The notes under the pieces are model-generated. The model was given only the letters and a program-made list of their open reading frames with translations, was not told the DNA's origin and did not search any database. 64,000 nucleotides of DNA from Galaxea fascicularis (lineage: Eukaryota; Cnidaria; Anthozoa; Scleractinia; Euphylliidae): assembly GCA_948470475.1 (NCBI GenBank), contig OX419340.1, positions 24,295,067 to 24,359,066 on the forward strand. Direction: 5' to 3'. Of the stretch, positions 1 through 11,349 are shown piece by piece. The translations under genes and the position numbers were made by a program. Within the stretch, counting starts at the first letter, position 1, and the number at the start of each line of letters is the position of its first letter.

Positions 1-501
1 CAGATACAGCTTCGATCCACATGTATCCGATGAAAACGATCACTGAAAACGGAACTTTTTGAAAATGCTGTTTTCTCGTGTTCGTATGGACGGGCGAAAG
101 AGAACTTTTCCTAAACGCTGACGTCACATTACCAGTTCCAATCCACTCCGCGCAACATTATAAATTTATTTAAGATGGTGGACAGGCACTTCACTTTCTT
201 GTTATCCTCCAAGACCTCTACGATTTTGGGTTGGACCTGAACGTACTAGCGCTTGATGGGACAACTTTGTAGCCCAAATAGTTATCGAAAAGGAATAGAG
301 GGAGAACTTTGGAATGACAATGGCGAATGCTCATGCGTCAAGCATGCGTAGTCGGGTTGTCGTTTTCAAATCGATTCATCGTATACGTGTGGACGGGCGA
401 AAACGTTTCGCAAACGCTACGTTTGGACACGAATTTTTTTGAAAATGGAGAAAAAAAGTTGCGTTTTCAAATGAAAACAGATACGTGTGGACGGGGCCTT
501 A
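1..501. mobile_element. Foldback MITE (left end cut by window)
   Basis: The first 70 bases and the reverse complement of about 430-501 resemble each other: both carry a CCACACGTATC-like start followed by runs of GAAAAC and TTTTTGAAAATG. The phrase GTGTGGACGGG recurs near 380 and 485. This is the layout of a non-autonomous foldback DNA element with long imperfect inverted ends. Open frames in it (for example 327-554) are by-products. No target duplication can be read because the left edge is outside the window. Confidence 0.5.
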
Positions 502-1825
502 GGTCTTGCAAAATAGAAATTAAGCTCCCACAAAAATTTCATGCCACACGGTAGGAAAAATCCGTTGGAAGAGTCTTTGATATCAACGTTCCGTAGTTTT
601 TCTTTTCCATAGGCCCCTCTGTTCTGTAGTTTATACTTGTGTCTTTCTGTCTCTATACTTAAAGGGGTTAAAACAGTACATGGCATTCGGAAAGAATTGG
701 AAAGTGGCAGAGTGAAAGGTATCAAAGGAATTACTGTTCATATGCTGACTTTTATAGTTACTAGATTCATTGTCACACACATGGCAGTCCTTCAACGGCC
801 TAAAAGAACACGTACCGACATGAAAATTGGGCTTGGATGCGTTAAAAGACCGGTATTGCCAGGCCTTGTCTACGATTTGTATCCTACTTAATTTATCCGC
901 GGTAACAGACACAATCACAATTGCAGTAATGATCACGAATACGAACACGAACACGATCGCGATCACGATCACAATCACAATCACAATCATTATCATGATC
1001 ATGATCTTAGTAATCAACAAAGCTTATAAAGCGCAAAGTTTTTGCCATGAATTTGTTCAGATTGCTTCTTCGGTGGCCAATTTCTTACCTTTGGATTTAG
1101 AAACTTTATAATGCCAGGGTGAAGAATCTGCGACGGAATTTACGCCCCTGATATTGGCGGAAACAGTTATTAATTTAGCAGCAGATCCCTAGGCTTGGCG
1201 ACACATCCTTTTATATCGCTGCGAACGGCGACATACCATGCATATTCCGTTTGAGAACCTAAACGTTTAATCACTTATCCGTACAAGAGATGCCGTGAGG
1301 AAAGCTCACGGAAACTGCCACATCATAAACGCAACTGTAAGAAAAAACTGAGAAAACTGAGTTTTCAAGTTTCCGAGGTTTCAACTCGGTGGCCTTCGTG
1401 GTCACTCTTCGAAGAGGGCCACCGCTACGCCTGCGCAAAACTAAATGTCCTACACAGGGTGCCCAGCTAGGCCACGCGAAGCCCAGCAGTAACATTTTAA
1501 CTAGAATTATACACTCATCTTTTTATCTGTGAACGTACTAGCTAGAGGGAGAATTGTTGTTTGTGAGAATGTTGAAAATTATGGAAAATCGGAAAATATT
1601 GGATTTGATGGTGGTTGAAAATTAAATTGTAAGTTAATAATTAGAAGACGAAGGCCAGGCAGTCCGCCACCACAACAAGGTGCCTCTGCGCATTCCCTGT
1701 TAGCGGAGTAACTGGTTTATTTGTATACCCTTTTCTCCTTTCCTTTCCTTCAGTCTCAACTCACCCCATTTTTGCAAAATGTTACCTGTATAACTCCCCC
1801 TTAAATGTTATTTTTGTTTACTCAG
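502..1825. other. No gene seen; short ATCAC-type repeat inside
   Basis: I see no supported exon here. At about 905-1005 there is a degenerate hexamer repeat built from GATCAC, AATCAC and GAACAC units. It produces the odd long frames on both strands (poly-Ile/Val/Thr), which are artefacts of the repeat. The rest is unremarkable AT-rich sequence up to the splice acceptor at 1825. Confidence 0.5.
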
Positions 1826-4727
1826 GTGCTTTAATGGATGCTTATTTCCACATTTACTTCAAACAAAATCATCCAGCGATAAAGCTCAACGTTCAGGAAG
1901 TTATTCCACAAAATGATTTGGAATATGGCGCTAAAGTGAAGAATGTAGACTTGGCCAACTGTTTTCGAGAAAAACGGTACACAATGGAGGCAGTCTTGTT
2001 TGAAATGGCTGAGACGTATTTTAATCAACCTCTCGTATCGGTAGGCACCCTATTATCATTTTAAGGGATGATCAAAATAGTAAGGTCAGATGCACATTCG
2101 TATCATCCGTCTTAACATTTATTGTGTCAAATGCTACAGCCGGAAGGCAATATTCAGTTTGTAATTAATGGGGGGCTAACTTAACCGGCTACAAAGTTGT
2201 TGCTATCGAAGGTTCCTAACTAGACCCCGAAAACCTTTCCTGCACAGCAAGTTGTCCGGCTATGTATTTTTCAATCGAACAGGTTTTCAAGATTTTCGAG
2301 TCACAGCCATATTTAATAAGTCACGTGAACTGAAAATAAAAATACCTGAACGTCATGCTGCATAACCATGCTTGGCGATCCCCAAGGTGCAAAACTCTTA
2401 TATATCGATTTTTTTTAAATTTGCGCTATTGTGAGAGTTATGACGTCATAAGCATTATCCTTGTAGTTAAGTTAGGGATAGACCATTAGAAAAGTGATGG
2501 AGGGGTGGGTAGGGGCCAAGCCAAACGAAATTCATGCAACGAAGAAAGAACAGAAATGCAGAGGGTGCCCACTACCCCAAAAATTCTTGCATAAACAAAT
2601 GGCACAAAAATATTATCGTGCAAGCTAAAGATACCCCACTCCTCGTCTCTTTTCTGATAGTCCATCCCTTAGTCCCCCCTTAAAGTGTGCACATGCAGTT
2701 TTGAGAACGTTTTACTTAATGACTTCACTTTAGCAAAATAGAAGCACACTCGATTATAACACAGTACAAAGTTTTACCTATCACAGGGTTTGGTAAAGGT
2801 TGAGAACCGGAAGTGGCGTTCAGTTCTTTCTGCGCACTTTCGCGTTCCCATTTGACGCTCAGTTGTCCTTAGATCGTTTTAACTAGACACGTTTTGTTGG
2901 TGTGAGTGAGGCATGCAGGCTGTTTTTTTCCATGTCACGTTGAAAATCATCTTTATTCATGGTCTTTGTGTTTTTGGCATGCTAGTATTGAGGCAATATC
3001 TAGCACGTTCTCAGATAAACGATATTTTTGTGTATGGCTAGTACAGTTGGTCTTCTGAAAAAAAACTTTATTCTAAGGGAAATAAAACTTCTAGGAACAT
3101 AAACAACTTTGCAACAGCCACCATTGATCATAAAATTATTCTAGTTAAAGGATCTTCGTTAAAGTCAAGTGTGACACCTCGCGGATAACTGCAAACATGT
3201 TACGTGGTATGGCATGTTTATTGATGGGCCTTTTGCTAAGTGCTATATACCTGGACCGTTTCTGTGCAATTGTACCGTGCCGTCTTATTCATTGTTTGCT
3301 GATCACGTAATGGTCATAATTAAAAAAAAATGTTTAACTCTTTAAAAAATGAAACCTCCATTGAAATCAAGCAAAATGGAAAGGAAAGTAAAGAACAACT
3401 GGAAAAAGCTAGACCGTTTATAAAATAGTTTTTTCGTTAATTAAACTTCAGTCTGATCTTATGCTTCGCGTGCCTGGGACCATCCAGGGCTGGCGTGTCA
3501 GTCCGTTATCGTGTATCTACATCGCACGCGTGTCGTGTGTCATAAGGCACGCGTGCCTTATGACACGCGTGCGGTGTCATATCACACGCTAGGCGTGACT
3601 TATGGCGCACTGCTTGAAACAAAAGCTTCAGCGTGCCAAACAAAACCTACCGTGACAGCCTTTGTTTTACCTATAAATTTGCGCATATCCGTGACATTGT
3701 GACACGAAAAGCGTGTCGTGTCATGACACGCGTGCCCGTGTCATCACCATTTTACCTAAAATCGTGTGGAGGGTCACATATAGAGAAGGTGGGGGTTCAA
3801 TGCGCCTTGGCCATCCCCTCCGCCCACAAAGAAAAAGAAACAAACTGCAACTGAAAAATATCAAGAAAAGGAGTTTCTCCCAACGAAAAAGCTAATATCA
3901 CAGATTTGTTTTACATATTACTTGTACTCATCCAAGAAAGAAAGGCATCTATTCCTCCTTAGAAATCAATTTCAAAGTGTTTCACTGTTATTGTTTTCAT
4001 TTAGAGCGGAGTAGACGAGGAAGATAAAGAAGAAAGGAATTTGTTTGATCCACAAGGTATGATGTTTTTCCCGACACTCTTCGCGTGCTTGGGTGTGACC
4101 GCTGTTTTATTTATTGCCGGAACAGCTTGGGACCTGTGGAATAAGTTCCGTTGCCCTCTTCGTGCGAAAGGTTTGTTTTGATCGGTTACAATCAATCATT
4201 ATTTTATCATTCTCGTTTATTATGATTTTGTTTGCTTCCTTATAATATTCGGTTTATCTTTGAAACCAGGGTCGCAACAGTTACGCGATATCACGTTGCA
4301 GAACCAAACAAGTTATAAAAATGTTTAGAATGAACAAATTGAAACTGGATTGAAATCGATTTCCTTTACTTGAAATTCCAGCTTCGTTTCTGTTTAAAAA
4401 CGTGTTGCGATTTTCGACTGTTTTGATGTCAAGTTTGTTACAGCACAAGTATTCTAAGTTGCTGTAATGCAACAAACAGGATTTTTGTGACATGATTTAT
4501 GTAGCGTGTCATTATTTTATCTGTTCAAAGGTACAAGACGCGAAATATCAAGAGAACTCACGGCATTGAACACATTCTGTGACCATTCACGTCGTCTCAA
4601 GTATTACATAAGCAAGAAGAAGCTTCAGGAGCTTGAAAGCAAGATTGAAGACGTCAATCAAACATTGAATCTCATAAAGGAAGGAATCACATTTGAAAAG
4701 CGAAAGGAGGATCTCTCGCGAGTTTGA
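1826..4727 (+). CDS. Unrecognised single-pass membrane protein, 3' exons
   Basis: Three exons join in frame: 1826-2040, 4005-4170 and 4531-4727. Each is bounded by AG/GT, and the phases (2, 0, 1) agree. The first visible exon needs one base from an upstream exon outside the window or unseen, so the 5' end is missing. Exon two begins with an acidic stretch (DEEDKEE) and then a hydrophobic segment of about 20 residues (FPTLFACLGVTAVLFIAGTA), a likely transmembrane helix, followed by WDLW and basic residues. The last exon is highly charged and helical (RREISREL...KKLQELESKIEDVNQ), typical of a cytoplasmic coiled coil, and ends in TGA. I do not recognise the family. A second copy of the last exon and its flanks lies near 45500. 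Confidence 0.5.
2472..2671. mobile_element. Harbinger-like MITE with TTA duplication
   Basis: Terminal inverted repeats of about 38 bp are visible: GGGATAGACCATTAGAAAAG at 2475 and its imperfect complement ending at 2668. The element is 194 bp and is flanked on both sides by TTA (2472-2474 and 2669-2671). A three-base TWA duplication is the hallmark of PIF/Harbinger. It lies in the first intron of the neighbouring membrane-protein gene. Confidence 0.7.
3490..3750. repeat. ACGCGT-rich palindromic repeat cluster
   Basis: The motif ACACGCGTG and close variants occur repeatedly. A perfect 30-bp palindrome covers 3537-3566 (centre ACGCGT), and the same words return at 3710-3745. It lies in an intron. 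The short open frames over it are artefacts of the repeat. Confidence 0.55.
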
Positions 4728-5520
4728 ATTGATTTTTACCGCAACCTAGACTACAAAGTCTTGGGGTTAAACATTAGTGCACGGCGAGGGAAAATGCTGA
4801 GATGATACGCTATTGGCGTTATGGAAAGTAAATGAAGTTGTTATGGTTTACTTTTTAGAACGCTCAGATGCGTTGTTTAGGAATTACTGCGGCACAGGAA
4901 TGCCTGCAATGGGTGCAATAGGCGGGCTTATTCTTTTGCGACTTTTGCGACAAGAATTAGGCCTATTCTGTTTCTCGAGAGGTAAATGGAATATTTCTTC
5001 GTCCATTCTGCTCGTGATATGGGCAGAACAAAGGAATGTCACTGGTTTACTCGGAATGCTCGGAATATGTGTTCGATCTTTTGCGATAGTTTTTGCGGGT
5101 AAATGCTGCTTGAGGCCCGGCCGTGCTAGTTCTCCGAGGTCACCGTTACGAGACAATATTCGGTTCTCACCCATTCGCGTTTTCGTTCTTTGTTTTTATT
5201 CCAATTTCAATTTGAAAAGTCTTCTTGAGAAAGTAAAACCAAAAGTTAAAAGAAAATTGTCACGGGTGACATACCATGATCATGAATTGAAGTCTTGAAA
5301 AATTTCGTGCTGCCTGAAACTTTGCTAGAAGTAAAGTCGGCTGTATTAAGTTGCAAGGCCTCTTGCCATGTTGCAACGAAATACTCAGTCGTTGAAAGTA
5401 GACACTGTGCAATCTCTCATGCACCTTTGTTTGCCGCCATGCAAGTTGCGTCGAACGCAGTGCTTTTTGAAATATACCCAACTATCTCTATCTATACGCT
5501 ATCCACTTTGTTAACGTTGT
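4200..5520. repeat. Segmental duplication, copy 1
   Basis: The sequence from about 4200 to 5520, including the last coding exon of the membrane-protein gene and its 3' flank, reappears at about 45170-46700. Identical stretches include the run before the exon (GAAACTGGATTGAAATCGAT), the exon itself, and downstream words such as TTAGGCCTATTCTGTTT. Copy 1 carries the intact splice acceptor and stop codon. Confidence 0.75.
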
Positions 5521-6155
5521 AGTTAATGGTACAGCAGATATCTAACCTCTCCTTTGATAACAATTTAGTACTTGTGTCTATCCCCTCCCCTCTCTGACAT
5601 TAACGAAGTATTCCTATTCATAAATTTATGGAGCAATTTCACTCACGTGACCGACGGCGATATTGGTTTAATGAAACAAAAGAAAGTATTTGCATGAAAA
5701 ATGGAGTTCAATACCCAGAAGGTTAGCCTAGTAAACCAATATGGCCGACCTTCCTTGGTCTGCCTTTGTTTTGAATGACCAACATGGTCACCGTGACGTC
5801 ATGTGAAACCGCTCTACAATAAGATGATGAAACCCTTATTTACTCACAGATTCAAACTACGATGTAGTGCTCTTCCTCGCAAGAGTTGAGAAAAAATAAA
5901 TTAATAAAATTGAACTATTGGCATACGTTGATTTAGTATACCTGCGCATATGTGGGGAGCCGGTGTTGTGCGCGAGCACCTTGAGCTTTATGCTAATTAC
6001 CTTTATGCTAATGAGCACGAAACATTTTGGGCATACTCTGAAAAATAGCTTTGAACTCTTGACTTCTTCGCCGCTTTGCAGCCAAATTCAACTCCAAAGA
6101 AAGCTGAATAATTTCTGAATACACTCACCTACCTCCTACTACTCTCAACTACCTA
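5521..6155. other. No gene seen
   Basis: No exon-like frame can be supported. The stretch at about 5640-5830 (CACGTGACCGACGGCGATAT... CCGTGACGTCATGTGAAACC) resembles a dispersed repeat whose last part recurs near 55605, but I cannot define its ends. Confidence 0.4.
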
Positions 6156-6440
6156 CATGGAGCACAGGGCGATTTGTAACGCAACATTTTGTTGCGGCAA
6201 CATGTTGCAAGTTTTTGAAAGCGATTAAAAACCTGCAACATTGTTTCCCGAATTTTGTTTGAGTTGATGCGCGTAACACCCTGGCGTTGACGTTTAACGC
6301 AACATCGTTCCAGAATGCACCACGGAGAACCAAGAATTTGTCGAACAGGAGCCTGGGCTCAAATGTTGTGTTAAAAATCGTCTAGTGTAACATAGCGTTG
6401 CCGCAACAAAGTTGCGTTACAAGTTGTCTCGTGTAACATG
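6156..6440. mobile_element. Foldback MITE with GTTGCGGCAAC arms
   Basis: The left end at 6156-6205 (CATGGAGCACAGGGCGATTT then GTAACGCAAC and TTGTTGCGGCAAC) matches the reverse complement of 6395-6440 (GTTGCCGCAACAAAG ... CTCGTGTAACATG). The arms are about 45 bp with several mismatches and enclose about 190 bp. It is non-autonomous. It sits just upstream of a Harbinger transposase remnant and may belong to that family, but no target duplication is clear. Confidence 0.55.
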
Positions 6441-6635
6441 GATTAAAAATCGGCGTTAAAAATCAATGTTACAAAATCGGCTCGTATAACATCACCTTTA
6501 GCTTTATGGCGAGTTGCAACCGGCGGTAACAGTTATCGAAGCCGTGGGTTACAATTTGGATACGGAAAGTCAACAGCGAAATGCATCTGTAGCGAATTCG
6601 AACGCGCTCTTCTTCATAGGCCCGGGTAGGATCAA

Positions 6636-7000
6636 TTCAGAAAATTTTCCTTGACAAGGCAGGAAATTATGGAAAAGGTTGACGAGTTCAAAGAAATGCA
6701 TGGCATACCTCGAATTGTCCGGGCCATAGATGGTTGCCACATAGAGATAAATGCTCAACCCCGAAATTACGAAGATTAAGCAGCATTATAGTGTGAACCT
6801 TCAAGCCATAGTTGATTCTAACCTGAAATTCATCCATGCTACTGTTGGTTATCTAGGCAGTATACACGATGCTCGCGTCCTTAGACTAAGTGGACTACAC
6901 GATTTGGCACAAAACGAGCAAATTCTTGGTGGTCCGACGACGAGGAATACAAATGGAGTAGAAAATCGGCCCTCTTCTCTCTGGGGACAGTGCATAAAAT
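6636..7000 (+). pseudogene. PIF/Harbinger (HARBI1-like) transposase remnant
   Basis: Two adjoining frames encode parts of the DDE nuclease of the Harbinger superfamily. The first (6636-6778) contains RIVRAIDGCHIEI, which holds the first catalytic Asp, and runs into a stop after NYED. The second (from about 6779) continues with QHYSVNLQAIVDSNLKFIHA and GSIHDARVLRLS, including the second conserved Asp. The two join only through a frameshift, and the C-terminal catalytic Glu region is not visible, so the gene is dead. HARBI1-type enzymes cut and paste DNA with a TWA target. Confidence 0.75.
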
Positions 7001-7007
7001 CATCCCC

Positions 7008-7388
7008 TTACCAGCCGGCTAATGAAACCTTACTCAGACAGGGAACGCTTAACTCCCGAAGCAATTCTGTGGAACGTTCAAATCGTATGTTATCTTGCTC
7101 TGTGCGTCGATCCATAAGTTGTAGAAAACTTGTCTGCCACTGAGAAGACGCTGTTTGCTCGTCACGTCTCTTCTTTCCTTCGCTGGCAGATTTCGCTGGC
7201 TCATCAGTTGCCTTTCGCTTCACTCCTCCATTGGGCGTCGCGGTTTCGAATTCATTTTCTATGTTTTCTGTGTCGGCCACGCTTCCTTGTGGAGAGAGTG
7301 ATGTGCTGCTGCTTTCTTCGAAGGCAAACGTGGAAGAGCCTTCGATTGCCATTTTGCATGGGTCAACACTATTGCGATCAACCATCAC
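7008..7388 (-). pseudogene. Possible Myb/SANT-like partner protein of the Harbinger element
   Basis: A 126-codon minus-strand frame encodes a Ser/Glu-rich linker, a basic patch (GGVKRKATDEPAK, GKKRRDEQ) and a C-terminal helix (LQLMDRRTEQDNIRFERS). That tail is typical of the DNA-binding helper proteins that Harbinger elements encode opposite their transposase. The position right after the transposase remnant and the opposite orientation agree. No Myb domain is visible, so the N-terminus is probably missing; the first codon is uncertain. Confidence 0.4.
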
Positions 7389-7599
7389 GTCGTCAAAAAA
7401 TCAAAGTATGGCAACACTTCTTTGATTTTCTAAAATCCTGCTTCACCGGTCGACTGACAGAGTTGCTTCAAAAGCTTGTACTCGTATTCGAGATTTTGTT
7501 AGCGTTTGTTTTCCTGAAATAAAGTTCTTTCGCAGTCAGGACAGCTTTCTTTGTATGCCATGGAAATGTCGTTCAATATCTTAATCATTTCTTTATTGG

Positions 7600-7830
7600 A
7601 CGCACTGTGTAGCTTGCTACTAAACTCGAATTAAATCAAATGCTGGTTTTTGAGGAGAGGGGAAAACCGGAGTACCCGGAGAAAAACCTCTCGGAGCAGA
7701 GTAGAGAACCAACAAACTCAGCCCACTTATGACGCCGAGTCCGAGATCGAACCCGGGACACATTGGTGGAAGGCCAGCGCTCTCAAAACTGCGCCAACCC
7801 TGCTCCCCGACAAAGGTTGAAATAAGCCTT
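7600..7830 (-). mobile_element. tRNA-derived SINE
   Basis: On the minus strand an A-box-like word (TTGGCGCAGTTTTGAGAGCG) near 7795 is followed by a B-box-like word (GGGTTCGATCTC) near 7750, then a non-tRNA body rich in TCTCCGGGTACTCCGGTTTT. This is the layout of an RNA polymerase III-driven SINE with a tRNA head. I recall this body as an abundant dispersed repeat of corals, but cannot check that here. Confidence 0.6.
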
Positions 7831-9000
7831 AAACTGACCTTCATCTGGCCAGAAGCAGTAGTGTTGCTTGATTTGGGCCAAACAGAACCCTGTTCTTTAG
7901 TTCTTATTTTAATAAAATGATTTCATAAACATATGTTGTGATTGCTGCCATCAAGATATTTACTGCAGCCAAATGAAGGAATATTGTGAGTTTAAGGATA
8001 CACTGGGGAATGAAATGCTAGTGCATGAGAAGAATAAACAGTCCAGACCTTTGTAGTGGCAAAAGTAGTATATTAAATGCTCTTTCTAATGCTATATGTT
8101 TTATGAGGAAACATGCAAAAAGTTTTGAGAAAAATAGACAAAAAGTAGAAAATTTAGTACCTCATTTGCATATTTACATAAATTATGTAAATTTTGGTCG
8201 TTGTCATGGCGACATGAATTAATTATTTGTTGTTGTTTACGTGTCGATCGTATTTGTTATCAAATAAGCTTTCCAATGATGTATAATGCACCCTACTTGT
8301 TGACAGAGAAATCTCCATAGGAAGGGAAAGTTTGACACGGTCAAGTGCTTTCATTTTTTGCTCCAAAAAAATCCCGGCGGAAAAGGGTTAAGGAGATCAG
8401 ATTTACTTCTTTTGTCTGATATTATCGGAGGTTCTCTGTGAGTTCTTGTTTAGCAATGGCGGATTTTGTACCAGACTCCAGCGGTCCATCAATATCTGTT
8501 TAAGATTCTTAACTGCCTGTTGCACGTAGTGACAATAGGCAAAATCCTCTCGAGTTCGTTAATCTTTTTCTTTTGGATAAGAGCCGCTAGTAATTGTAAT
8601 TTTAATTTATTTAATGTCGAAAAACGTGGGAAGTGTTTGCAAAATCTTCCGAGCCAGAGGCTCATGTTAAATACGCTGGACAACTTAAATTACAAAACAA
8701 CATAAATTGTGAATTATGCACCGCAAATATAAAAATAGGTACGCAATGCGTACATGTGTCTGCTATTTTTAATTTATTGTTGGATATGTTGTTTTGTCCT
8801 GCAGTGTACAAAATGTGTACTTTGTTGGTTTTGTATGATGTCATGTTTGTTTTGTAACGTTAAAAATCAAAGAGACTGTTGGAAAAAAGTTTTAAAAACC
8901 TCAAAGATAAGGTAAGCGGTTGGTAACGAATAACATAGCTTCGCATCTCATCGTGTGATACTCAAACATTGGAGTGCTGAGACTGCGCAGAACGGAGTGG
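7831..9000. other. No gene seen
   Basis: AT-rich sequence with no supported exon or clear repeat boundaries. Short open frames on both strands between 8466 and 8860 overlap each other antiparallel and show no recognisable motif. Confidence 0.4.
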
Positions 9001-9021
9001 AAATGATCTTTAATGCTTTCA

Positions 9022-9613
9022 AATGCGAACAGTAATACAACGTTTTCATAGTTCATTAACACAAGAGTTTGTTTGGCAAAAGGTAATTTGAAACTTTGGC
9101 AGTGATCAAACCTACCATAATACTAGAGTACCTTTTTATGGTTGATCAACACAACAGTTTACATGTTTTACAGGCAGTTTTATTGTCTTGTAAAAGGTAA
9201 TTCGAAATTTTGGCAGTAACAACAACAATAATATGATCAGAGTAACTTTCAATGGTTTATTAACACAAGAATTTGTGTGGTTCACAGACAGTTTCCATCG
9301 TCCTGAGAAAGGTAATTCAAAAGTTTGCAAGTAACAAAAACAATGATATTACTTTTAATACTATGCTACCTTATTATGGTTCATTAATACAACAGTTTAC
9401 ATGCTTGACAGTGTCTATTGTCTCGTAAAAGGTAAGTCAAACTTTTGGCAGAAACAGAAACGATATTAGTACACTACATTTTTGTTGTGTATTCAGATAA
9501 CAGTAAGGTTAAGATGCTTGAAAGAGTGTTCATTGTTGTTGTTTTTCAATATTTAGCACTATCTTTGTCTTGTTGTTATAGGTAATGCAAACTTCTGGGA
9601 GGGACAAAAACTT
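9022..9613. repeat. Tandem repeat, unit about 115 bp, four to five copies
   Basis: The phrase AAAGGTAATTCGAAATTTTG (with variants) recurs at about 9079, 9195, 9308 and 9428, and weakly at about 9580. It is preceded each time by GGTT(C/T)ATTAACACAA(C/G)AG-like sequence. Spacing is 113-120 bp. The last degenerate copy overlaps the 3' end of the minus-strand RPA-like frame. Confidence 0.65.
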
Positions 9614-10558
9614 ATCATCTACCTCATCTTGAGTGATTGACTCAAATTTAGCATTTGGAAGTCCAAGAACTTGCTTCAGTGCATCATCAAATGATGTTAG
9701 GTTTACTGCTCCTTTCTTATGTTGAAACAAAGCTTGAAGGTACCAATGCTTTTTACAAGAGGCTTGTCTTTGTTTTAGGCCACAGGCTGTACATTCTACG
9801 ATTTTTGTTTCAAGTGAGGATATCTTTTTATTACAATTACAGCAAGACATAAAGTGGTTGGTGTTGTTTATCCCCAAAATTTTAGCTTGAATAGAAGTTG
9901 ATGTTAATGTTGCTGGTAGCACGTTAGTTAGGCAAAGCGGTTCATCAAAGGGAACTGTTTCAACAATGACACAGCCAGTTTTTGCTGTGTTAAGGTAAAT
10001 GTTGTTATAGTTATCTTTCCTAACTCTCAAGTTAGTGAAATGATAGGTGTTGCCTTCCATCACTTGTGAGGTGAAGTCTTCCCATAAAGTAAGCCTGGCA
10101 GATCCCTGAGGGTCAAGGAGATCAGCTTCTGAATTGTTTAATGATGTGGAAGTAGTGAATTTGGTGACAGCTGTGAGGTTTATTAGCTTTGCCTTTAAGC
10201 TTATCAGTTGACCATCAAACACTGAATTAAGTAATGACAGGTTCAGCGTTTGCGGCAAAGTTTTCCTTTCAAAATCCACTTTATCTACTTGGGATAGTTG
10301 TACATCTGGTCCCATGCACACACTGGTTGAGCTTTTATCCAAGCGGAATTTACTTATCTTAACTGGACTCTTGCATTTACTGTGTTTGTTGAATTCATCT
10401 ATCCGTGGAGGAGAGAAGCAAACACTGCGTTTCACTTCATATTCACCAGTTTGAATTTGCATGTCAAAGTACTCCCTTTTGTTGCTTGTCATAATAGGTG
10501 ACACATTGTGCAAATAGCCTGTGATAGAATTTTCACATTCTGTTTTTTCTTCTTCCAT
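9530..10558 (-). CDS. RPA/OB-fold-like ssDNA-binding protein of a Helitron-type element
   Basis: A 342-codon uninterrupted frame starts at an ATG (10558). The middle resembles OB folds of replication protein A large subunit: SLKAKLINLTAVTKF, then GSARLTLWEDFTSQVMEGNT and YHFTNLRVRKD. The C-terminal third has a zinc-ribbon pattern, CCNCNKK...CTACGLKQ, as in RPA70. Helitrons of animals often carry such RPA-like genes to coat single-stranded DNA during rolling-circle transposition. It lies downstream, on the same strand, of the endonuclease and helicase remnants, which supports this origin. It could also be a captured or domesticated cellular gene. The last codons run into the neighbouring tandem repeat. 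Confidence 0.6.
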   Translation of the reverse strand: MEEEKTECENSITGYLHNVSPIMTSNKREYFDMQIQTGEYEVKRSVCFSPPRIDEFNKHSKCKSPVKISKFRLDKSSTSVCMGPDVQLSQVDKVDFERKTLPQTLNLSLLNSVFDGQLISLKAKLINLTAVTKFTTSTSLNNSEADLLDPQGSARLTLWEDFTSQVMEGNTYHFTNLRVRKDNYNNIYLNTAKTGCVIVETVPFDEPLCLTNVLPATLTSTSIQAKILGINNTNHFMSCCNCNKKISSLETKIVECTACGLKQRQASCKKHWYLQALFQHKKGAVNLTSFDDALKQVLGLPNAKFESITQDEVDDKFLSLPEVCITYNNKTKIVLNIEKQQQ

Positions 10559-11349
10559 TGTTGACTACACAGGAATAGCTGAGAAAACAAAAGAGGAATG
10601 AAATCAAACATTGTTGTAACAACTTCTCCCGCATGCCCAAAATAAAAGTTACTTACCTATGACTTAACATATGCTTCAAATTTATACAGTGATCATGGAA
10701 AAAATGCAAATCTATTTCCAGGACATTTTCTCAGCCCTTCTGGCCTTAAATTAGGGGGTACAAAAAAGTTTGGGTCTTGAGGCCTTCAGTTTTGCACTGA
10801 TAAGGTCTGGGCAGCCCCTCCCCCTGCCCCACCCCTTTTATTAGATCTGCCATTGGAACCATAGGCATTTATTTCATATGCTAAAAATATTTTTTTTTAG
10901 CAGTATATTAAAACAATATTATTACAGTGGACCAGGGTTTTCGGTAACATTTTAAACTACCGGATTCATAGCTTAAACAAGCGGACGTCAGATTCGGTGG
11001 ACCCTCAATATAATGAAGGGCCAAGGGACTGCATTATGTGTTCAATATAACAAGTTTTCATTAAATCAGTGGTGTTCCCCATACATTTTACTATGACTGA
11101 AGGTAAAGAATGTTTGTTATACAAAGGAGTTTGTTCCATAGAGGTTTCTCATATTGGCATTGTGCTTTATTGTACAAAAAAAAAGTAAAAAACATGTTCA
11201 ACAATTATTTGGTGTTGATAAAAACAAGGAAATATATGTGTAGTATTGTCCAGTTATTGTTTATAATAATACATTGTAATATTGTAGAGTGTTCTTTAGC
11301 ATTTTGATCACATTTATTTTAGAACAATAAATTAGTATGCAGTTTTTGT
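10559..11349. other. Intermodule region of the Helitron-like element
   Basis: No coding frame is supported. A GTAAGT donor-like site on the minus strand near 10660 hints at an intron upstream of the RPA-like frame. At about 11000-11080 there is a mariner-like fragment (GGACCCTCAATATAATGAAG ... TTCAATATAACAAG). Confidence 0.35.

Noticed and set aside
631..1111. Poly-Ile/Val/Thr frames that look like a membrane protein
   Set aside because: They come from the degenerate (GATCAC)n repeat and exist on both strands with no splice signals.
4813..5298. 161-codon plus-strand frame and its antisense shadow as a gene
   Set aside because: It lies in the 3' flank of the duplicated segment. The matching region of copy 2 is not open, so the frame is not conserved.
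9022..9480. CRISPR-like array
   Set aside because: Repeats are 115-bp imperfect tandem copies with no short constant repeat or variable spacers, and the sequence is eukaryotic.
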